Source: an uncultured Bacteroidales bacterium (GTDB lineage: Bacteria > Bacteroidota > Bacteroidia > Bacteroidales > UBA932). From it: a stretch of DNA of 6,935 nucleotides. Within the stretch, counting starts at the first letter, position 1. Each line of letters starts with the position of its first letter. Positions 1 to 6,570 of this stretch are shown in pieces. The DNA lies in contig URDD01000101.1 in NCBI GenBank assembly GCA_900546395.1, positions 1-6,935 of the forward strand. Reading direction: 5' to 3'. A program made the position numbers and the translations under genes. Below the pieces are notes generated by a model. The model saw only the letters and a program-made list of their open reading frames with translations, did not search any database and was not told the DNA's origin.

Positions 1-330
1 TTATGGTATGCTCCCAAAGACTGGGAATTGGGAACAGATTTTTCTTATTACCTATATAAGGGATATTCCAACGGATATGGAGAGCCGGAGTTTATCTGGA
101 ACATTACATTGTCCAAATCAATCAAGGCATTTACCTTAAGTCTGACAGCATCTGATATCCTGAATCAGGAAAAATCCATGTACCGTACAGTGACATCTGG
201 CTACAGCCAGGAGTCATACAGAAACATCTTAGGAAGATATATAGTTATCGGACTGAAATACAACTTCGGCAAGATGAACGCAAAAAATAGCCAGAAAGCC
301 CAAAGTGCAATGTTCATGGGAGTTTTCTAA
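1..330 (+). CDS. C-terminal end of an outer-membrane beta-barrel protein (TonB-dependent-receptor-like), partial
   Basis: The frame is open from base 1 and ends with TAA at 328-330, so this is the last 109 residues of a longer protein whose start is outside the window. The piece shows alternating aromatic/polar beta-strands (FSYYLYKGYS, FIWNITLSKS) and a final strand of the type YIVIGLKYNFGKMN, typical of the last strands of Bacteroidetes outer-membrane beta-barrel proteins related to TonB-dependent receptors. The phrase ASDILNQ is also common near the end of such barrels. Family knowledge places it in the outer membrane; its substrate cannot be inferred from this end. A terminator follows directly, so it is probably a separate transcription unit from the CRISPR genes. 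The class is fairly secure, the exact subfamily is not. Confidence 0.75.
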   Translation, partial: LWYAPKDWELGTDFSYYLYKGYSNGYGEPEFIWNITLSKSIKAFTLSLTASDILNQEKSMYRTVTSGYSQESYRNILGRYIVIGLKYNFGKMNAKNSQKAQSAMFMGVF

Positions 331-349
331 ACATGTTCTATTTAAAGAT

Positions 350-385
350 AAAAGTCTCCACTAAATCAAGGGGAGACTTTTCTTT
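350..385 (+). terminator. Rho-independent terminator of the outer-membrane protein gene
   Basis: A perfect 10-bp inverted repeat, AAAAGTCTCC (350-359) with GGAGACTTTT (372-381), encloses a 12-nt loop and runs into a T-rich tail (TTTTCTTT). It starts 20 nt after the stop codon of the upstream gene. The A-rich left arm gives it some capacity to work in both directions. Confidence 0.8.
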
Positions 386-388
386 ATA

Positions 389-418
389 TACACAACTTAA
401 CATAATATAAATTGTGTA
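389..418. repeat. Short perfect inverted repeat in the intergenic region
   Basis: TACACAA (389-395) and TTGTGTA (412-418) are exact inverted copies 16 nt apart. The spacer is A/T-only apart from two C residues, and no T-tract follows, so a terminator is unlikely. It could be an operator or a chance palindrome in AT-rich DNA. No promoter that it would control is recognisable. Confidence 0.3.
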
Positions 419-537
419 ACAAATAATCAATAGTCAAAAAATGAGTTAAGTACAGTGATTGTAAAAGATATATTATTTTGAAATTGATTAAATATCAGTA
501 TATTTACAATTATAAACTCAATATTGTCCCTAAGCTT

Positions 538-675
538 ATGGAAAAGAATTTTGCTATATTTTTAATTACATTGCTTGCTGTTGCTCTTTCAATCTGGAAT
601 ACATACAGCTTTTGCATTCAATCCGGGGATGCACCAGAGACAAGCATAGGAACAATAACTTATATTTTCAACTGA
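538..675 (+). CDS. Possible small hydrophobic peptide (45 aa), doubtful
   Basis: From the ATG at 538 the ORF encodes 45 residues and stops with TGA at 673-675. A TTG at 478 would give 65 residues, but the added part is Lys/Tyr/Ile/Asn-rich and looks like translated AT-rich spacer, so ATG is preferred. Residues 5-20 (FAIFLITLLAVALSIW) form one hydrophobic segment that could be a signal peptide or membrane anchor after a short MEKN N-terminus. A polar tail with one Cys follows. I do not recognise a family. Small secreted or membrane peptides are common in Bacteroides intergenic regions, but no clear ribosome binding site or promoter supports this one. It ends only a few bases from the 3' end of the convergent tracrRNA gene. 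It may be a chance ORF. Confidence 0.3.
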   Translation: MEKNFAIFLITLLAVALSIWNTYSFCIQSGDAPETSIGTITYIFN

Positions 676-682
676 CTTCTAC

Positions 683-713
683 AAAAAAAGACGAGGAATC
701 ACTTCCCCGTCTT
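683..713 (-). terminator. Rho-independent terminator of the tracrRNA
   Basis: On the minus strand AAGACGGGG (713-705) pairs with CCTCGTCTT (696-688) across an 8-nt loop. This is nine pairs including one G-U wobble, followed by a run of seven T (689-683). On the plus strand the wobble becomes an A-C mismatch and no T-tract follows, so the signal is clearly oriented leftward. This orientation is strong independent evidence for a leftward RNA gene here. Confidence 0.85.
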
Positions 714-759
714 GGATGTTTTCACAACGGAATAATCCTTATTGTGATTTGCTTCAGAT
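683..759 (-). ncRNA. tracrRNA of the type II-C CRISPR-Cas system
   Basis: Read on the minus strand, this stretch has the parts of a tracrRNA in order. The anti-repeat is GAAGCAAATCACAAT (755-741); its complement starts like the TTGTGATTTGCTT repeats known from Bacteroides type II-C arrays. Next comes a nexus, AAGGATTATTCCGTT (740-726), with a GGA/TCC stem, resembling the AAGGCTAGTCCGTT nexus of S. pyogenes tracrRNA. A linker, GTGAAAACATCC (725-714), leads to a 9-bp terminator hairpin and a seven-U tail. A perfect Bacteroides promoter sits just upstream. The predicted transcript is about 77 nt. Known role: pairing with pre-crRNA repeats, RNase III processing and loading of Cas9. The gene is divergent from cas9, with its start about 52 bp from the cas9 ATG. 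The 5' end is inferred from promoter spacing and could be off by a few bases. Confidence 0.85.
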
Positions 760-763
760 AGCA

Positions 764-794
764 CAAAGTTAATAAACATATTTAGAAAACCAAA
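764..794 (-). promoter_or_regulatory. Bacteroides-type promoter for the tracrRNA
   Basis: On the minus strand TTTG (794-791) is followed by 19 nt and then TAACTTTG (771-764). This matches exactly the Bacteroidetes primary sigma factor consensus: -33 TTTG, a spacer of about 19-21, and -7 TAnnTTTG. Transcription would begin near 757-760, at the edge of the anti-repeat. The element lies in the tracrRNA-cas9 spacer. No equally good promoter is visible in the opposite direction for cas9. Confidence 0.75.
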
Positions 795-811
795 TAACAT
801 TATAACTTATT

Positions 812-3391
812 ATGAGAAAAATTCTTGGGCTTGACTTGGGAACCAATTCCATAGGATGGGCTGTGGTCAATACTGTAGAAGATGAAAATGGCAACTTCAT
901 ATTTAACAGTATATCAAGGGCTAACAGTCGTATCATACCTATGGATCAAGCCACTATAGGAGACTTCAACAAGGGCAATTCAAAATCCCAGACTGCAGAG
1001 CGCACAAGACTAAGAGGCGTCAGGCGGATACTGGAACGGAGCCATCTCAGAAGAGAGCGCCTGAACAGAGTCTTGTCGATAACAGGCTGTCTCCCCTATC
1101 ATTACGCCAAATACCTGGATAAATACGGCAAACTCATCAAAGGAACTGAACCGAAAATAGCATGGCAAACAAACGAATCCGGCAAGCCTGAATTTATTTT
1201 CAAAGACAGTTTTCAGGAAATGCTGGAAGATTTCGCCGCAAACAATCCGGAAGTTCTCCAAAACGGCAAAAAGATTCCGTACGACTGGACATTGTACTAT
1301 CTCCGCAAGAAGGCTTTGACTCAGCCGGTATCCAAATATGAATTAGCTTGGATACTTATGAGTTTCAACCAGAAAAGAGGATATTATCAGCTCAGAGGAG
1401 AAGAAGAGGAAAATCCGTCAAAACTGGAGGAATATTATTCTTTGAAAGTTGTTGAAGTAATTGAAACTGAGGAGAAAAAAGGAAAAGATTCCTGGTTTGA
1501 AATTGTGTTGGAAAACGGATGGATATACCGAAGGACATTCAGTGAAACTCCTGACTGGACAGGAAAGATAAAAGATTTCATTGTCACTACAGCCCTTGAC
1601 TCTGAAGGCAAGCCTAAACTTGATAAGGAAGGAAATATAAAACGTTCATTCAGAATACCTAATGATGATGACTGGACTTTGCTCAAAAAGAAAACAGAAT
1701 ATGATATAGACAACTCCGGAAAGACTGTCGGAGCATTTATTTATGATTCTTTGTTGAGAACTCCTTCTGCCAAAATCAAAGGAAAACTTGTCCGTACAGT
1801 AGAAAGAAAGTATTACAGAAAAGAGCTTGAAGCCATACTTGACACGCAAATCAGACTGAATCCCGAATTACAGTCAGAAGAATTGTATGTTAAATGCATT
1901 CAAGCACTATACCCCAACAATGAGGCATATCGTAACAGTATTGCAGACAGAGGGTTTAAATATCTATTTGTCAATGATATAATATTTTATCAAAGACCAC
2001 TGAAAAGCAAAAAATCACTGATCAGCGATTGTCCTCTTGAAGAACGCATATATCTTGGCTCAGACGGTAAGAAGACAGCACATATAAAATGTGCCCCCAA
2101 GTCAAATCCTTATTTTCAGGAATTCAGATTATGGCAGTTCCTCTCAAATCTCAGGATTTATGAACGTGAGAGAAACATTGACGGCAGCCTAAAGGAAAAT
2201 ATCGATGTGACAGCTGCGTTCATACCTGACCTCAATGCTTTGGCTGACTTATTCGACTGGCTCAATGACAGGGAATCCATTGATCAGAAGGCCATTCTGT
2301 CATATCCTGGGTTTCATATGGATAAGGCCTCTCAAAAGAAGTACCGTTGGAATTATGTCGAGGAAAAATCTTATCCGGCCAACGAGACCAGGGGTTCTAT
2401 GCTTAAGTCTTTGAAAAAAACAGGAGTTCAGGCTGACTTTCTTACTCCTGAAAAGCAGTATGAATTGTGGCATATTCTGTACTCAGTAGAAGACAAGATA
2501 GAAATAAGAAAGGCACTGGAAAAGTTTGCAGAAAGAAATGGTTTGCCTGAAGAATTTTCAGATGTCTTTTCCAAGCAGCTTCCTTATAAAAAAGACTATG
2601 CTTCATACTCCGAGAAAGCACTGAAAAGATTGCTGACTCTGATGAGGGCAGGAAAATATTGGAGTGACGAAGCTCTTGACAGTCAGACTAAAGAAAGAAT
2701 TGAAAAAATCCTTTCAGGAGAGTATGACGAGAAGATTGCGGAGCGTGTCAGACAAAAGGCTGTTGAACTTCAGTCTGTATCTGATTTTCAAGGACTTCCT
2801 GTATGGCTTGCCTGCTATGTAATTTATAACAGACATTCAGAATCAAAGGATATTGAGAAGTGGTCTTCCCCAGATGATATTGACAGATACTTGAAAAACT
2901 TCAAGCAACATTCGCTTCGCAATCCGATTGTCGAGAGTGTCATCACGGAAACTCTCAGGACTGTCCGTGATATCTGGAAAGCGGAAGGACAGATAGATGA
3001 GATACATATTGAACTTGGAAGGGAAATGAAAAATCCTGCTGACAAGAGAAAACGTATCACTGAACAGGTTCTTAAAAATGAGAACACCAATTTGCGTATC
3101 CGTGCAATGCTTACGGAATTTATGAATCCTGAGTTTGATATCGACAATGTCCGTCCTAACTCTCCGTCTCAGCAGGAAATATTGCGTATCTATGAAAACT
3201 CTGTATTGGAAAATACTGAAATCCCTGATGATATAGATGCTATACTTAAGAAATTTGACAGTTCGGATACAGCAAAACGTCCTACTTCAAAGGAAGTCTT
3301 GAAATATAAGATATGGCTTGAACAAAAATACCGCTCACCTTATACCGGACAGATTATTCCTTTGGGAAAACTGTTTACATCGGAATATTAG
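812..3391 (+). CDS. cas9: Cas9 N-terminal part (859 aa): RuvC-I, bridge helix, REC lobe, RuvC-II, start of HNH
   Basis: This is the piece that would be translated if the amber at 3389 terminates. RuvC-I occupies about residues 1-50 with catalytic Asp8. The Arg-rich bridge helix is about 59-88 (RTRLRGVRRILERSHLRRER, residues 64-83). A long recognition lobe follows, including a Bacteroides-type segment around 215-300 (GWIYRRTFSE, GNIKRSFRIP). RuvC-II is around 728-745 with Glu734. The last residues, YRSPYTGQIIPLGKLFTSEY (840-859), are the entry of the HNH domain, so the chain stops right before the catalytic beta-beta-alpha core. Without RuvC-III and the PAM-interacting domain this fragment should not cut or select DNA. 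It retains the parts that bind guide RNA in known Cas9 structures. I see no Shine-Dalgarno before the ATG, as is normal in Bacteroidetes. Confidence 0.85.
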   Translation: MRKILGLDLGTNSIGWAVVNTVEDENGNFIFNSISRANSRIIPMDQATIGDFNKGNSKSQTAERTRLRGVRRILERSHLRRERLNRVLSITGCLPYHYAKYLDKYGKLIKGTEPKIAWQTNESGKPEFIFKDSFQEMLEDFAANNPEVLQNGKKIPYDWTLYYLRKKALTQPVSKYELAWILMSFNQKRGYYQLRGEEEENPSKLEEYYSLKVVEVIETEEKKGKDSWFEIVLENGWIYRRTFSETPDWTGKIKDFIVTTALDSEGKPKLDKEGNIKRSFRIPNDDDWTLLKKKTEYDIDNSGKTVGAFIYDSLLRTPSAKIKGKLVRTVERKYYRKELEAILDTQIRLNPELQSEELYVKCIQALYPNNEAYRNSIADRGFKYLFVNDIIFYQRPLKSKKSLISDCPLEERIYLGSDGKKTAHIKCAPKSNPYFQEFRLWQFLSNLRIYERERNIDGSLKENIDVTAAFIPDLNALADLFDWLNDRESIDQKAILSYPGFHMDKASQKKYRWNYVEEKSYPANETRGSMLKSLKKTGVQADFLTPEKQYELWHILYSVEDKIEIRKALEKFAERNGLPEEFSDVFSKQLPYKKDYASYSEKALKRLLTLMRAGKYWSDEALDSQTKERIEKILSGEYDEKIAERVRQKAVELQSVSDFQGLPVWLACYVIYNRHSESKDIEKWSSPDDIDRYLKNFKQHSLRNPIVESVITETLRTVRDIWKAEGQIDEIHIELGREMKNPADKRKRITEQVLKNENTNLRIRAMLTEFMNPEFDIDNVRPNSPSQQEILRIYENSVLENTEIPDDIDAILKKFDSSDTAKRPTSKEVLKYKIWLEQKYRSPYTGQIIPLGKLFTSEY

Positions 3392-3418
3392 ATCGAGCAA
3401 ATCATTCCGCTATCAATA
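3389..3418 (+). other. Altered HNH catalytic motif: amber plus His-to-Gln and neighbouring substitutions
   Basis: The codons read TAG ATC GAG CAA ATC ATT CCG CTA TCA ATA, i.e. stop-I-E-Q-I-I-P-L-S-I. Intact Bacteroides Cas9 proteins, as I remember the family motif, have E-I-E-H-I-I-P-Q-S-R here. Four positions therefore differ: Glu to stop (860), catalytic His to Gln (863), Gln to Leu (867) and Arg to Ile (869). Each can arise by a single-base change, and the likeliest changes are all transversions. Flanking HNH sequence (LGKLFTSEY before, YFDDSFNNKVICE after) looks normal. Confidence 0.8.
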
Positions 3419-5281
3419 TATTTTGACGACTCATTCAACAACAAAGTCATTTGCGAATCGGAAGTCAATAAACTGAAAGACAATTCATTAGCCTATCCTT
3501 TTATAAAGCTGCACGAAGGCGAGATAATTACACTCAGCGGTGGACGTCAGGTAACAATACTGACTGTCGAGGCTTATGAAAAATTCGTAAAGGAAAATTA
3601 TACTAGTCGGGAGAGCTCTGCCAAAAGACGCAATCTTCTTGCGGAAGATATTCCTGAGGGCTTTATACAGAGGCAGTTGAATGACAGCAGATATATAAGC
3701 AAGGTAGTTAAAACTTTACTGTCAAATGTAGTCCGTGAAAAAGATGAAGAAGAGGACATTTCAAAGAATGTCATAGTGTGCAACGGCTCCATTACGACAC
3801 GTCTCAAAAATGATTGGGGTGTAAATGACTTGTGGAAAGAGCTGGTTATGCCTCGATTCGAGAGATTGGATTCAATGCTTCCTGGCGAGTCATTTACGGT
3901 GGTTAATGCCAATGGCAAAAGAGTGCCTACAGTACCTTTCTCCCGTCAGAGAGGGTTTGAAATGAAAAGGATAGACCATCGTCACCACGCGATGGATGCT
4001 ATTGTAATCGCTTGTGCGACAAGGAATATTGTCAACTATCTGAACAATTCATCCGCCTGCCGCAATTCAAAAGTCAAACGCTATGATTTGCAGCATCTTG
4101 TGTGTACAAAAACGCATCCTGATGCAAACGGAAATTACAAATGGGTGGTGAATATGCCTTCTCCTGATTTCCTTATGCAGACAAGAACGGCTCTGGAGGA
4201 CTGCATCATAAGTTTCAAGCAGAATCTCAGAATAATTAACAAGACGACCAACCGCTATGAGAAAATAGAGGACGGTAAGAAGGTCCTTGTACGCCAGACA
4301 AGCGGAGACAGTTGGGCAATCCGCAAGTCTATGCACAAGGATACAGTATATGGTGAGATTGACCTGCGCATGATGAAGTCGGTTTCACTGAAACAGGCTG
4401 TGAAACAACCTGAGAGAATCGTCAGGAAAGAGCTAAAAACCAAGCTTTTGCAGTGTACTACTGAAAAAGAGATGCTTGCACTCCTGAAAAAGCAATATCC
4501 GGAACTGTCAAAAATAGATGTCTATTACTTTACCTCTGAAACCAAAGACAGATATTTTGCTTCAAGGACAGCATTAAATAAAGATTTCAAAAAAGAGATG
4601 ATTGAAAACTGCATTGCGGATACCGGTATCAGGAAAATTCTTCTTAAGCACCTGGAACTTTGCGGCGGATATCCTGAAATCGCATTCTCGCCTGACGGTA
4701 TAGACAGGATGAATGCAAATATAGTCGAACTTAATGATAGAAAGTTCCATCAGCCTATCTATAAGGTCAGGAAATATGAAAAGGCCGACAAATTCCCTGT
4801 AGGTGAAGTGGGTGCGAAGTCAAGAAAGTTTGTAGAAGCGGATAAGGGAACAAATCTCTTCTTTGGTATTTATATTTCCGAGGATGGCAAACGCTCATAT
4901 TCTTCAATCCCGTTGATTGATGCCATAAACCGAGAAAAGGAGGGCTTATCCCCTGTACCTGAGTCAAAAGATGGAGACAGGCTGCTATTTTACCTTTCTC
5001 CAGGAGACTTGGTATATCTACCTGCCCCAGATGATTTGGAGCGAGGATATGTGAGTGGAGAGTTGGACAAATCAAGGATTTACAAAATGGTGAGCTGTAC
5101 AGGCTCAGAATGTCATTTTGTTCCTCAAATGGTTGCATGTAGCATAGTTGACAAGGTAGAGTTTTCAAAACTAAATAAGTTAGCTAGAGCCATTACAGGT
5201 GAAATGGTAAAAGAAATATGCATTCCTTTGAAGGTTGACCGTTTGGGTAGAATTACTGAATTTAATAGCAAAATCAGATGA
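3392..5281 (+). pseudogene. cas9: Cas9 C-terminal part after the amber: rest of HNH, RuvC-III, PAM-interacting region
   Basis: This continues the same frame as the N-terminal part for 629 codons with no other stop or frameshift. It contains the rest of HNH (about 861-925, with Asn877 and Asn886), RuvC-III (about 930-1100, DHRHHAMDAIVIA with His1059/Asp1062), then the wedge and PAM-interacting region to residue 1489 (IYKVRKYEKADKFPVGE, KGTNLFFGIY). Conservation of these motifs suggests that the stop is recent or tolerated. If it is translated on its own, no good start is obvious: TTG 3677 is the first alternative start after the stop, and it would drop the HNH core. The last residues lead straight into the cas1 overlap, so the amber could also lower cas1 expression through polarity or loss of translational coupling. 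Confidence 0.8.
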
Positions 5282-6213
5282 TAAAGCGTTCGTTATATTT
5301 TGGAAATCCGGCATATCTGTCCCTAAAGCTCCGGCAACTGGTAATCAGAAAACCTGATACAACGGGCGATATGCCTGATTTTGATGCAGATATGTCAGAA
5401 AGTGCAGTTATCAGGACTATTCCCATTGAAGATATAGGGCTTATAATCCTTGATTCTGCACAAATAACTGTCACTCAAGGTCTTTTGGAAGCCCTTCTTG
5501 AGAACAACTGTGCTGTAGTAACCTGTGACAGAACTCACATGCCCGTAGGACTTCTGCTTCCGCTATATGGAAACAAGGTACAGACCGAGCGTTATTCAGA
5601 ACAGATAAAAGCTTCATTACCTCTTAAGAAGCAGCTATGGCAGCAGACGATCCAGTCGAAAATAAGAAATCAGGCTGCAATGCTGAAATATGTTTCAGGC
5701 TCGGAGGCAAAAAATATGCTTATATGGGCAGATGCGGTCAAAAGCGGAGACACGGACAATCTTGAAGGCCGCGCTGCAGCATTTTATTGGAAATCATTAT
5801 TTATTGACAATCCTAAATTTACCAGAGGTGACAATGATATTGCAAATATAATGCTTAATTATGGCTATGCCATTCTCCGTGCGATAGTTGCAAGAGCTTT
5901 AGTCGGTGCCGGACTTCTGCCTACATTGGGCATTCATCATCATAACAGATATGATGCATACTGTCTTGCCGATGATATAATGGAGCCTTACAGGCCATAC
6001 GTTGACAAGTTGGTCGTAGATATTGTTAATGACTATGGAGTTCCTGATGAGTTTGATTTGAATGTAAAGAGAAAATTACTGGAACTTCCTGTACAAGAGG
6101 TGGTCATAGATGATATGCGCAGGCCTCTTATGATTGCTGTAAGCCAGACTGTCAATTCCTTACGGAAGTGCTTTGCCGGTGAAATCAGGAAGTTGATATA
6201 TCCGGTTATTTAG
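5278..6213 (+). CDS. cas1: Cas1, CRISPR adaptation integrase (type II)
   Basis: The 311-residue protein is the usual length for a type II Cas1. Cas1 is the metal-dependent integrase that, as a Cas1-Cas2 complex, inserts new spacers at the leader end of the array. Visible landmarks are the N-terminal beta domain opening (MIKRSLYFGNPAYLSLK), the conserved Glu163 (NLEGRAAAFYWKSLF), His221 (LGIHHHNRYDAYCLADD) and Glu236 (IMEPYRPYVD), the catalytic triad by alignment with the type II-A enzyme. All appear intact. The ATG overlaps the cas9 TGA in ATGA, which suggests translational coupling to cas9. The gene ends with TAG at 6211-6213, and cas2 begins 24 nt later in the same frame. Confidence 0.95.
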   Translation: MIKRSLYFGNPAYLSLKLRQLVIRKPDTTGDMPDFDADMSESAVIRTIPIEDIGLIILDSAQITVTQGLLEALLENNCAVVTCDRTHMPVGLLLPLYGNKVQTERYSEQIKASLPLKKQLWQQTIQSKIRNQAAMLKYVSGSEAKNMLIWADAVKSGDTDNLEGRAAAFYWKSLFIDNPKFTRGDNDIANIMLNYGYAILRAIVARALVGAGLLPTLGIHHHNRYDAYCLADDIMEPYRPYVDKLVVDIVNDYGVPDEFDLNVKRKLLELPVQEVVIDDMRRPLMIAVSQTVNSLRKCFAGEIRKLIYPVI

Positions 6214-6237
6214 ATACTGTTTAAGAAAATTTCAATA

Positions 6238-6570
6238 ATGGACAGGTTCAGTGAATATCGGATTATGTGGGTTTTAGTTTTCTTCGATCTTCCGACTGAT
6301 ACCAAAAAAGAACGGAAGAATGCTGCGGAGTTCAGAAAACGTCTGCTCGCGGATGGTTTCATCATGTTCCAGTTCTCAATTTATATGAGGCACTGCCCTT
6401 CTGCAGAAAACGCTCAGGTTCACGTCAAGCGAGTAAAGTCTTTTTTGCCTGAATATGGACAGGTTGGTATCATCAGTATTACTGACAAGCAGTTTGAAAG
6501 TATGGAGCTCTTTTCAGGTAAAAAGCCTAAAAAATCCGGGGATACTTATGTTCAGCTGGAGCTTTTCTGA
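6238..6570 (+). CDS. cas2: Cas2, CRISPR adaptation protein (type II)
   Basis: The 110-residue protein is a typical type II Cas2 with a ferredoxin-like fold. Cas2 forms the central dimer bridging two Cas1 dimers during spacer integration; its own nuclease activity is not needed for that in studied systems. Motifs include WVLVFFDLPTDTKKE with the conserved Asp17, the segment GFIMFQFSIYMRHCPSAENA, and the end SITDKQFESM followed by a C-terminal QLELF, which is characteristic of the type II family. The ATG at 6238 gives the expected N-terminus. The stop is a tandem TGATGA. The gene follows cas1 by 24 nt and is surely in the same operon. Confidence 0.95.
   Translation: MDRFSEYRIMWVLVFFDLPTDTKKERKNAAEFRKRLLADGFIMFQFSIYMRHCPSAENAQVHVKRVKSFLPEYGQVGIISITDKQFESMELFSGKKPKKSGDTYVQLELF

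Larger units (their letters stand above)
812..5281 (+). pseudogene. cas9: cas9, type II-C CRISPR effector, interrupted by an in-frame amber codon in HNH
   Basis: This is a single reading frame of 1,489 sense-or-amber codons, within the size of large Bacteroides type II-C Cas9 proteins. It is broken only by TAG at codon 860 (3389-3391). Cas9 is the RNA-guided DNA endonuclease that uses crRNA:tracrRNA to cut a target with two nuclease sites. RuvC residues are all present: Asp8 (LGLDLGTNS), Glu734 (IHIELGREM), His1059 and Asp1062 (HHAMDA). The HNH site is damaged: besides the amber, the catalytic His position is Gln863 (IEQIIPLS where IEHIIPQS is expected). Asn877 and Asn886, matching Asn854 and Asn863 of S. 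pyogenes Cas9, remain. The start is fixed by MRKILGLDLG at 812. The gene ends with TGA at 5279-5281, overlapping the cas1 ATG. As sequenced, no full-length enzyme is made without readthrough, and a readthrough product should at most nick. A sequence error at the amber is possible. Confidence 0.9.

Noticed and set aside
473..480. TTATTTTG as a -7 promoter element for the small ORF
   Set aside because: It differs from TAnnTTTG at a fixed position, and no TTTG lies 19-21 nt upstream.
688..713. Hairpin as a plus-strand terminator for the small ORF
   Set aside because: On the plus strand the stem contains an A-C mismatch and no T-tract follows. On the minus strand the stem is fully paired and followed by seven T.
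3389..3391. Amber as a pyrrolysine or reassigned sense codon
   Set aside because: cas1 also ends in TAG at its normal length, followed by a proper cas2 start. No pyrrolysine genes or suppressor tRNA are visible, and Bacteroidales are not known to use pyrrolysine. Left only as a testable idea.
3389..3418. Mutation cluster as the target of a diversity-generating retroelement
   Set aside because: Such elements change template adenines. The inferred changes here mostly start from G or C, and no template repeat or reverse transcriptase is in the window.
4767..5168. Antisense ORF of 133 codons within cas9
   Set aside because: It lies opposite the conserved Cas9 C-terminus, shows no recognisable domain, and has no promoter or start signal. 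It is a shadow of the coding strand, as are the other minus-strand ORFs between 1010 and 5474.
3677..5281. C-terminal half as a separate gene starting at TTG 3677
   Set aside because: It is in the same frame as the upstream part, with an open, motif-bearing stretch (3392-3676) between. It is therefore the remainder of one interrupted cas9, not an independent gene.
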